Shown: positions 57,825-64,000 of the stretch, one piece after another
Position numbering within the stretch: position 1 is the stretch's first letter
Layout: every line of letters starts with the position of its first letter
DNA from: Cacconaster sp045642485
Lineage (GTDB): Bacteria; Bacteroidota; Bacteroidia; Bacteroidales; UBA932
DNA: 64,000 bases
NCBI GenBank assembly: GCA_045642485.1
Contig: JAZUIV010000017.1
Coordinates: 62,001-126,000, forward strand
Reading direction: 5' to 3'
Translations under genes and position numbers: made by a program
Notes under the pieces: model-generated
What the model was told of the DNA's origin: nothing
Seen by the model: the letters and a program-made list of their open reading frames with translations, nothing else
Database searches by the model: none

Positions 57825-58871
57825 TTACAAAAGTAAGAATAATTGATTACAAAGGTCGCAAAAATTGAGTTTCGCGTTGGAATTGCCCTCCACCGCCGCC
57901 AGTGCGGAATCTATTTTCGAATATGCCTTCAGGTAAAACGACGGCTTTATGCGACCGCTGAAGGAACGGATTGCAGGTTCCTGCCCCTGAGGAACAACCG
58001 CAAGCGCCTCCAACCCCTTAGAAAAGAGAAAGATATTTCTTATGTAACTTTCGGCGTAGAGGCAGAATTCCTTCTGCTTTTCCCTGTCCTTTGCACTGAC
58101 AGCCTCCCACACCGGGAAAGTGTCGATAGCCCGTTTCGCCAGACCGGCTTCCAGCAGGGTCTCCATCAGGGAAGCATACTCCGGATTGCCTTTGTATTCA
58201 CCGTGAACCCGTGACGACTGCTCTACGGAAAGAGGAGTAAGGTTCATAATCTGACATCTGGAACGGATTGTCTCCAGCATCCTCTCGGGCTTGTGGGATA
58301 TCATCAGGAAGAGAGTCCCCGCAGGGGGCTCCTCCAGCAGTTTGAGCAGTTTGTTGGCCGCCGGGACGTTCATTTTTTCGGGCAGGTAGATGATGATTGT
58401 CCTGTACCGCCCTTCGGAACTTCTCAGAGATGAAATCCGGGAGATGTTTCTGGCTTCATTGACCGAAATCCCGACATTGTTGGCATCCAGTCCGAGAGCG
58501 TCGTAAAGTTCCTGCTCTTTGAAATAGGGATTCTCCAGGGCGAAGGCACGGAACTTTTCGAGAAAGAAATCACTCACAGGAGCTTTTTTCTCGGACTCGG
58601 ACAGAGACTGAGCCTTGCTTACGGGGAATACGAAATGAAGGTCGGGATGAATCAGTTTTCCGTATTTGTGACAGGAGGGGCAGACTCCGCACATATCATC
58701 GCCTCCGTCACCGGTGCAGTTGACTTTACCTGCAAGGGCCAGGGCAATGGGAAACGCACCGCCTCCATCCTCCTCGCGGAAGAGAATGGCGTGTCCCAGG
58801 CGTCCCGCATCCATCATTCTGAGTAGAGACTCCCTGACCGGGTCATTTCCTATCACATCCTTGAACTTCAT
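57825..58871 (-). CDS. holB: DNA polymerase III delta-prime subunit
   Basis: Delta-prime is a rigid part of the clamp loader. The 348-residue protein starts MKFKDVIGNDPVRESLLRMM. It has an AAA+ core with a degenerate P-loop (GHAILFREEDGGGAFPIALA) and a zinc module with Cys residues in CGVCPSCHKYG. ISRISSLRSSEGRYRTIII belongs to the sensor region. A promoter lies within the end of the upstream U32 gene, almost touching the ATG. Confidence 0.9.
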   Translation of the reverse strand: MKFKDVIGNDPVRESLLRMMDAGRLGHAILFREEDGGGAFPIALALAGKVNCTGDGGDDMCGVCPSCHKYGKLIHPDLHFVFPVSKAQSLSESEKKAPVSDFFLEKFRAFALENPYFKEQELYDALGLDANNVGISVNEARNISRISSLRSSEGRYRTIIIYLPEKMNVPAANKLLKLLEEPPAGTLFLMISHKPERMLETIRSRCQIMNLTPLSVEQSSRVHGEYKGNPEYASLMETLLEAGLAKRAIDTFPVWEAVSAKDREKQKEFCLYAESYIRNIFLFSKGLEALAVVPQGQEPAIRSFSGRIKPSFYLKAYSKIDSALAAVEGNSNAKLNFCDLCNQLFLLL

Positions 58872-58874
58872 ATT

Positions 58875-60575
58875 CTACAAAGATAGCGACATTTCGCAAT
58901 TTGCGCAATCGAACTCCAATGCGAACCTCTTTCCATTATTCACTATATAAAGAGGACCGCCGGGAGATCCCTTTCTCACACAGAGCCCCAGTTCATAACG
59001 CACACAATATTTGCTTTTCATCAGGATGCCGCCGCTCTCCCCCTGTTTATCCGGGAAGGTGAGGACCCCCTTCTCGAAGGGGACTGACTTCCTTGCGGGG
59101 CTGACGTGCCTTTGGGCAAGCGTCCTTCTGACAGAATTCAGGAACGATGCAGTGTAGGAATAGTTTCTGTCCGCAGTCACCTTTCCCAATCTGAACCGGA
59201 AGCACCCCGACAATTTCCCTATCTGGGATTCAAGCATCGCCGCAGCCCTTTCAGGATTCAAGGCCTCCGGGGCCTGCTCCTCAAACTCCACGTGGGAAAC
59301 CGTACCGTCGCTGAAAGAGGCCGTAAAACGGGTATGGCCGCCGGATGTCTCGTAATCGACAGTGGCGTCGATGATTCTCCGGGGCATATTTTTCTCGAGT
59401 TCCCTCTCGAATTTCGCGTCATAGTTCCTATAGACCTTCATCCCGGGGGTGACTGCGTCCGCATTCCTCACCGTCAGCAGGGCACCACGGGCCACCTCAA
59501 CCCTCATCCCGGCCTCATCTCCGGAGTGCGACACCAGCAAAAGTCCGTCGCCATTGCTGAAAGTCACAGGCCCGGAAACTTCTATCATCCCCTCTTTCAG
59601 TGAAACTCTCTTCACCGTTCCGGCATATTCACCGGTGGCCTTGGCCGCGTCGGAACTGTTCCACTTCTCCCGGAAGCCGTCGATGAAGCAGGAGGTGTAA
59701 CCCCTGTTGAAGGTCCTTTCCGGATCGGGGGTGAATCCACCTTCCGTCACACCGTATGATGTCCTGCCGTATCCGGGGTTGTGCAGGATGAATTCATCCA
59801 GGACATTGCGGTAATGCCTCACAACGTTTTTCACGTAGGATGCATTTTTCAGACGCCCTTCGATTTTGAAGGAGGTCACACCGGCGCCGACAAGATCCGC
59901 AATATGGCTGTCAAGACGATAGTCCTTCATCGAGAGGATATGCCTGCGCCGGGCAAGCAAGTCCCCTTTCGCGTCATAAACGTCGTAGAGGGAGCGGCAG
60001 GGCTGGGCGCAGCAACCTCTGTTGGCACTGCGTCCCGTCAGGTATTCGCTCAGATAGCATTCGCCGCTGTAGCTCATACAGAGCGCCCCGTGAACGAAGA
60101 ACTCGACTTCGCAGGAGACGGCACTGCATATTTCCCTGATTGTCCGGAGGGACATCTGCCTTTCAAGTATGATTCTGCTGAAACCCGCCTTTTCAAGAGC
60201 GGCCGCTTTTTCCGGGGTACGGATAGCCGTCTGGGTGGAGGCGTGAAGTTCAATCGGAGGGAGATTCAACTTAGTGACCTTGAAATCCTGTACGATGAGG
60301 GCATCCACCCCGGCTCTGTAGTACTGCCACGCCAGTTTCTCCACCTCAGGCAGTTCCTCATCTTTGACAAGCGTATTCAGAGTGGCGTATATCCTCACCC
60401 CGAAGGTGTGGGCGTATTCGCACAGCGCGGCTACGTCCTCTATCCTGTTGCCGGCTGCGGCACGGGCACCGAACGCCGGGCCGGATATATATACGGCATC
60501 GGCACCGCACTCAATTGCTGCGATGCCGATTTCCAGGTCCCTTGCAGGGGCGAGAAGTTCAAGTCCTAGTTGCAT
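58875..60575 (-). CDS. U32 peptidase-family protein (TrhP/RlhA-like)
   Basis: The 566-residue protein begins MQLGLELLAPARDLEIGIAA and has the U32 TIM-barrel region with CMSYSGECYLSEYLTGRSAN and GCCAQPC, a set of cysteines likely to hold an Fe-S cluster. E. coli members TrhP and RlhA hydroxylate uridine or cytidine in tRNA or 23S rRNA; collagenase activity is an older annotation. The C-terminal domain contains CVRYELGLC and FDCANCEMSL. It overlaps the TPR gene by 10 bp. Which RNA it modifies is not known. Confidence 0.85.
   Translation of the reverse strand: MQLGLELLAPARDLEIGIAAIECGADAVYISGPAFGARAAAGNRIEDVAALCEYAHTFGVRIYATLNTLVKDEELPEVEKLAWQYYRAGVDALIVQDFKVTKLNLPPIELHASTQTAIRTPEKAAALEKAGFSRIILERQMSLRTIREICSAVSCEVEFFVHGALCMSYSGECYLSEYLTGRSANRGCCAQPCRSLYDVYDAKGDLLARRRHILSMKDYRLDSHIADLVGAGVTSFKIEGRLKNASYVKNVVRHYRNVLDEFILHNPGYGRTSYGVTEGGFTPDPERTFNRGYTSCFIDGFREKWNSSDAAKATGEYAGTVKRVSLKEGMIEVSGPVTFSNGDGLLLVSHSGDEAGMRVEVARGALLTVRNADAVTPGMKVYRNYDAKFERELEKNMPRRIIDATVDYETSGGHTRFTASFSDGTVSHVEFEEQAPEALNPERAAAMLESQIGKLSGCFRFRLGKVTADRNYSYTASFLNSVRRTLAQRHVSPARKSVPFEKGVLTFPDKQGESGGILMKSKYCVRYELGLCVRKGSPGGPLYIVNNGKRFALEFDCANCEMSLSL
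58878..58908 (-). promoter_or_regulatory. Promoter of holB (near-leaderless)
   Basis: TTG (58,906-58,908), 20 bp, then TATCTTTG (58,878-58,885) on the minus strand, inside the 3' end of the U32 gene. The last G lies 7 bp before the holB ATG, so the leader should be about 0-3 nt. Confidence 0.65.
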
Positions 60576-61399
60576 TTCAGGGTAGTGAGCTGATATCTGG
60601 CTGCCTCACCCCATTTTTCATCCTGAGCAATCTGCTTGAAATATCCGCAGGCTTTTCCGTTTTCTCCGGAAGCCACGAGAGCTGTGGCCAACTGATAGAT
60701 AATCTGAACTTTATCCTTTGCATTAGGGTTAAGTGCAAGATAAGCCTCCAGAGCGTCGGCGGCCTGCTTGTTCTGTTTCAGACCAAGAGATGACAAGCCG
60801 ATAATCTTCTGGGCATTGGCATTGTCGAGATATTCCACAGACTTCTGTGCGGCCTCGATGGCACCCTTGAGATCCTTCGCTTTCTGGCAGGCGACGGCTT
60901 TCTTGACATAGATGTTGGAAAGCTGCTTTGCGGCAATCTCAGTCTCTCCGAGATTCAAAGCCTGCTCGAATGATGCAACGGCGCCATCCACGTCACCGTC
61001 TTTCACCTGAGCGGCTCCCTGCTGGATATAGAGTTTGGGAATAACTGATTCGGCGTCTCCCTGAGTTTCGGTGTCTCCGAACTTCTCAGCCAGCTGTGCA
61101 GCCTTGCTGATTTTCTCGATGGCTGACTTGAAATCGCCTGTACCGAATGCCTCCTTGCCCACTGCAAGATACAGTTTGGGAAGAATCCCTTCACTCTGGC
61201 TGATCATCTCGGCGCCATCCTCTCCAAGAGCGGCGGCCTGCTCAAGGACCTGCTCGAACAGAGTGATTGCTTCAACTTTGTTGTCCGCTACGACTGAGGC
61301 CGCTTTATTGTAAAGTTCAGTTACGGATTCCAGATCCTGAGCTGTAGAAATTCCGAGCGCGCATAGAAAAACGCAGAAAGAAACGATGATTTTTTTCAT
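60566..61399 (-). CDS. Exported TPR-repeat protein
   Basis: The ATG at 61,399 (MKKIIVSFCVFLCALGISTA) begins a signal peptide and gives 277 residues; a TTG three codons earlier is less likely. The mature protein consists of helical pairs fitting about six tetratricopeptide repeats, such as DGDVDGAVASFEQALNLGET, and probably acts as a periplasmic scaffold. It has its own promoter 38 bp upstream. It overlaps the U32 gene by 10 bp. No enzymatic motif is present. Confidence 0.85.
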   Translation of the reverse strand: MKKIIVSFCVFLCALGISTAQDLESVTELYNKAASVVADNKVEAITLFEQVLEQAAALGEDGAEMISQSEGILPKLYLAVGKEAFGTGDFKSAIEKISKAAQLAEKFGDTETQGDAESVIPKLYIQQGAAQVKDGDVDGAVASFEQALNLGETEIAAKQLSNIYVKKAVACQKAKDLKGAIEAAQKSVEYLDNANAQKIIGLSSLGLKQNKQAADALEAYLALNPNAKDKVQIIYQLATALVASGENGKACGYFKQIAQDEKWGEAARYQLTTLKCN

Positions 61400-61437
61400 A
61401 ATTATCAAATGTTTTTGTTGTTCGAAGTTGAGGAAAG

Positions 61438-61469
61438 CAAAGATATAAAATAAAAATCACTTCTGCAAA
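61438..61469 (-). promoter_or_regulatory. Promoter of the TPR gene
   Basis: TTTG (61,466-61,469), 20 bp, then TATCTTTG (61,438-61,445) on the minus strand. The predicted leader is about 35 nt. Confidence 0.78.
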
Positions 61470-61477
61470 ACAGCTTC

Positions 61478-61876
61478 TCAATCCATCGCATCTACAAGAA
61501 ATCCGTCCCCTTCGTCAATCAGAGTCAGCCTCTTCTTCAGGGGCGCGGTCAACTCCCCGGAGCATATTTCAACCTCTACCACCGACATATCGCTGAAGGA
61601 TTCATTGTCAGCCGAAAGGATTTTGAATTCCATCTTTTCCGCAGAAGAAACGATGTTGGCCTTAATCAGTTCGGGAAGATTGGCGTAATCCACCACGGCG
61701 GTGTCAATAAGGGCCGCGAAAGACGGAGTGCAGAACTTAACCGCTTCCCGGTAATCGGCCCGGAAATAACTCGAGAGGAACCCCTCGGTTGTCTTGAGGA
61801 CTGTCTCCTCCCTTGAAATGCAGCCGGTTGCAACAATGGTCGCTGCCAGAACGAACAGCAATGCAGTTTTTTTCAT
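61478..61876 (-). CDS. Small lipoprotein, function unknown
   Basis: The 132-residue protein starts MKKTALLFVLAATIVATGCI with lipobox ATGC, so the mature chain begins at Cys19. The rest (GFLSSYFRADYREAVKFCTP and an even beta-alpha pattern) resembles NTF2-like DUF4878-type lipoproteins; the match is by pattern only. It follows mutS2 by 1 bp and is probably cotranscribed with it. I do not recognise a specific function. Confidence 0.78.
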   Translation of the reverse strand: MKKTALLFVLAATIVATGCISREETVLKTTEGFLSSYFRADYREAVKFCTPSFAALIDTAVVDYANLPELIKANIVSSAEKMEFKILSADNESFSDMSVVEVEICSGELTAPLKKRLTLIDEGDGFLVDAMD

Positions 61877-61877
61877 A

Positions 61878-64000
61878 TCAGATATCCATTTCCACTACTG
61901 TTATCCCCGCGCCTCCCGCCTGCACCGCCTCATCTCTGAACGAGGCCACGGAAGGAACGGTTCTCAAATATTTTCTTATCTCCTCCCGGAGGACTCCGTT
62001 GCCCTTTCCGTGAAGGATTGTGACCTGTCCGACTCCGACCATCGTGGCGTCGTCTATAAAGTGCATCACGATTTCGAGCGCTTCGGCCAGATGCTCTCCC
62101 CTGATGTCGATTGAGGGCTTGAAATTGAGCCTGCGACGGCTCACTGATTCGTTGTCGAAATTGTTGACCGGACGGAAGGTCGTTCTTGTCCTCTCCCTGT
62201 ACTGCTGGCTGGAGATGACCTCGACTTTCGAGGGTGGAAGAAGGCTGATGATGTTCCCTATGGCCACCGAGACATTCTTACCGGAGATTCTGGTGATTTC
62301 CCCAACCATATCATTGTCCTTCAGCCTGACTTTGTCCCCAACCTGAAGAGGCGTTGTCCGGGCCGGCTCGGGAACCTTGGCAACGGGCTTGGCAACAGTC
62401 TGTCCGCCACGCTTTTCACGACGTTCCTGTTCCCGCTGGCGACGGGCCAGAATCTGCTGCATCTTGCGCTCGATTGCGGCATCCTTCTCACTCTGCTTTT
62501 CAGCATCGAGCCCCTTTGCAAACTCTTTCAACCCCTCACGGGCCTGACGGGTGGTCTCCTTCTCGGCCTGCGACTCCCGAATCTGGCGGATAGCGCGCTC
62601 CACCTCGCGATTTGCACCTGCCACGATTTGGGCGGCTTCGGCCTTCGCCTCCTCGATCACGCTCCTTTTAAGTTCCCTGACCTGGCTGAGTTCCTTTTCA
62701 TATTTGTCCGTCAGGCTCTCAAGAGCCTTGTCGGTAGTCCTGATTCTGGCCAACTTCTCATCAAGGACTCTCTTGTTCCTGGCAATCTTGCGAAGATTCC
62801 TTTCGATGCTGACGTAATCATTCCCGGCCCTGGCCTCCGCATCTTTCACAATCTCTTCGGGAAGGCCTGTCTGACGGGCGAGTTCGAATGCGAAAGAATT
62901 GCCGGGCATCCCCTGCTCCAGTTTGAACAAAGGCCTGATGGCGGCCCCGTCGAAAAGCATCGCCCCGTTCTCCACCCCACCGCTGCGGTCGGCATATAGC
63001 TTAAGGTTGGTGTAGTGCGTGGTTATCACCCCGTAAACCCCCATATTGTCAAGCCGGGAGAGGACTGCCTCGGCGATTGCCCCTCCGGCCGCCGGCTCAG
63101 TGCCGCTGCCGAACTCGTCAATCAGCACAAGGGAATCCCCGGTTGCGTGCTCGATTATGTCGCGTAAACTTTTCAGATGGGAACTGTAGGTGCTCAGGTC
63201 GTTTTCGATGGACTGATTGTCCCCTATGTCGATGAAGATGTTGTCGAAAATCAGCATCTCACTCACCTCTGAGGTAGGAATCAGCATACCCCACTGGAAC
63301 ATATATTGGAGAAGGCCCACTGTCTTGAGGCAGACACTCTTTCCCCCGGCATTCGGACCGGATATCAAAAGTATGTGCTTCTCTTTGGTAAGAGTCAGAG
63401 TGAGAGGCACTATCTCCTTCTTCTCCCGTCTGAGGGAGGCTTCCAGAAGAGGATGGCGGGCACGCCTCAGGGAAAGGGTGCCGTCGGTTGAGATGACCGG
63501 CATCCCGGCTATCATATCGAGCGCGACCAGAGCCTTGGCCCGGATGAAATCCAGTTCCCCGATATAATCGGAGGCCGTTATGAGGTCCGCCAGATATGGC
63601 CGCAGGAACTCAGTGAATTCGAAGAGAATCCTGGAGATTTCCCTCTGCTCCTCAAAACGCAGCTCCCTTATCCGGTTGTTGAGTTCTATCACTTCAAGGG
63701 GTTCGATGAACGATGTCCTTCCGCTGGACGACTCGTCGTAGACGACGCCCTGTATCTTCTTTTTATTTGCACTCGGAACCGGAATGAGGATGTGTCCGTC
63801 CCGCATCGAAGCCTCGACGTCGGCATCAACAAGACCCTCATCCTGAGCACTCTTGAGAATAGATGCAATTCTGCGGGATATCGAGCCCTCCATCCCGCGG
63901 AGGCTGCGCCTGATTTCACCGAGTGCCTCCGAAGCCGTGTCCTTCACCTCTCCGTTCCTGTCAAGAATCGTCTCCATACGCCTTGCCGTCTCCGGGTAGA
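61878..64000 (-). CDS. mutS2: MutS2 endonuclease, 5' end beyond the right edge
   Basis: The frame stays open to the window edge (YPETARR precedes the first internal ATG at 63,977), so about 708 C-terminal residues are visible. MutS2 acts on branched DNA and, in Bacillus, on collided ribosomes. It has the ATPase Walker A SGPNAGGKSVCLK, Walker B LVLIDEFGSGTEP, a coiled-coil KOW region and a C-terminal Smr nuclease domain with SIDIRGEHLAEALEIV and ILHGKGNGVLR. It lies 1 bp before a small lipoprotein gene. Confidence 0.96.
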   Translation of the reverse strand, partial: YPETARRMETILDRNGEVKDTASEALGEIRRSLRGMEGSISRRIASILKSAQDEGLVDADVEASMRDGHILIPVPSANKKKIQGVVYDESSSGRTSFIEPLEVIELNNRIRELRFEEQREISRILFEFTEFLRPYLADLITASDYIGELDFIRAKALVALDMIAGMPVISTDGTLSLRRARHPLLEASLRREKKEIVPLTLTLTKEKHILLISGPNAGGKSVCLKTVGLLQYMFQWGMLIPTSEVSEMLIFDNIFIDIGDNQSIENDLSTYSSHLKSLRDIIEHATGDSLVLIDEFGSGTEPAAGGAIAEAVLSRLDNMGVYGVITTHYTNLKLYADRSGGVENGAMLFDGAAIRPLFKLEQGMPGNSFAFELARQTGLPEEIVKDAEARAGNDYVSIERNLRKIARNKRVLDEKLARIRTTDKALESLTDKYEKELSQVRELKRSVIEEAKAEAAQIVAGANREVERAIRQIRESQAEKETTRQAREGLKEFAKGLDAEKQSEKDAAIERKMQQILARRQREQERREKRGGQTVAKPVAKVPEPARTTPLQVGDKVRLKDNDMVGEITRISGKNVSVAIGNIISLLPPSKVEVISSQQYRERTRTTFRPVNNFDNESVSRRRLNFKPSIDIRGEHLAEALEIVMHFIDDATMVGVGQVTILHGKGNGVLREEIRKYLRTVPSVASFRDEAVQAGGAGITVVEMDI

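Overview
The window comes from the chromosome of a member of the phylum Bacteroidota, most likely order Bacteroidales. The evidence is repeated TAnnTTTG (-7) / TTTG (-33) promoters, a GldH lipoprotein, secreted PPIase/OstA-like outer-membrane biogenesis genes, patatin proteins with beta-barrel tails, an Ala/Lys-rich tail on ribosomal protein L17, and the secY-map-infA-rpmJ-rpsM-rpsK-rpsD-rpoA-rplQ order. Genus cannot be fixed from this sequence. A secreted GH95 fucosidase suggests a gut-type, host- or plant-glycan-using lifestyle. There are no rRNA genes, CRISPR arrays, prophages or insertion-sequence transposases.

Layout. Positions 1-14,355 are a minus-strand run: tgt, lptG, an MFS nucleoside permease, alaS, a fused lptF-fmt gene, queG, two M23-family genes, a MerR regulator, a zinc-ribbon coiled-coil protein, dnaB and a truncated DUF3108 gene. 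Positions 14,384-25,216 hold the 3' half of the S10-spc-alpha ribosomal cluster, rplP to rplQ, with its own promoter in front of rplP; rpsC and everything normally upstream of it is absent. Positions 25,334-26,827 hold a CNNM transporter, a hairpin-rich non-coding stretch, tRNA-Arg(CCG) and divergent promoters. Positions 26,863-29,523 (+) hold an oxaloacetate-decarboxylase-alpha-like gene lacking the biotin lysine, and fabD. Positions 29,532-38,209 (-) hold rlmN, two patatin phospholipases separated by a 164-bp inverted-repeat element, recX, prfB with its programmed frameshift, and class I fumarase. recA and trpS (+) converge on metG, dnaG, an HU-like membrane protein and tRNA-Leu(CAG) (-). 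tRNA-Asn(GTT) (+) meets a GH95 gene at a bidirectional terminator. The rest is minus-strand: a guaB-PpiC-SurA-OstA-SulP-GH95 run, then mutS2, a lipoprotein, a TPR protein, a U32 peptidase-family protein, holB, ricT, gldH and trmB.

How the genes fit together. Most of the window serves information processing: ribosome assembly, initiation (infA, fmt), tRNA charging (alaS, trpS, metG), tRNA and rRNA modification (tgt, queG, trmB, rlmN), termination (prfB), secretion (secY), replication (dnaB, dnaG, holB) and recombination (recA, recX, mutS2). A second theme is the Gram-negative envelope: LptF/LptG, periplasmic PPIases, an OstA-like protein, LytM/M23 factors and patatins.

The points most worth following up are the LptF-Fmt fusion, the split ribosomal cluster with a private promoter, the structured DNA next to tRNA-Arg, the inverted-repeat element between the patatins, and several conserved enzymes missing signature residues (a biotin-less carboxyltransferase, an M23 protein without its catalytic His, a Tgt without zinc cysteines). 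No complete new defence or mobile system was recognised. All promoter calls and start choices come from reading the sequence and have no experimental support.
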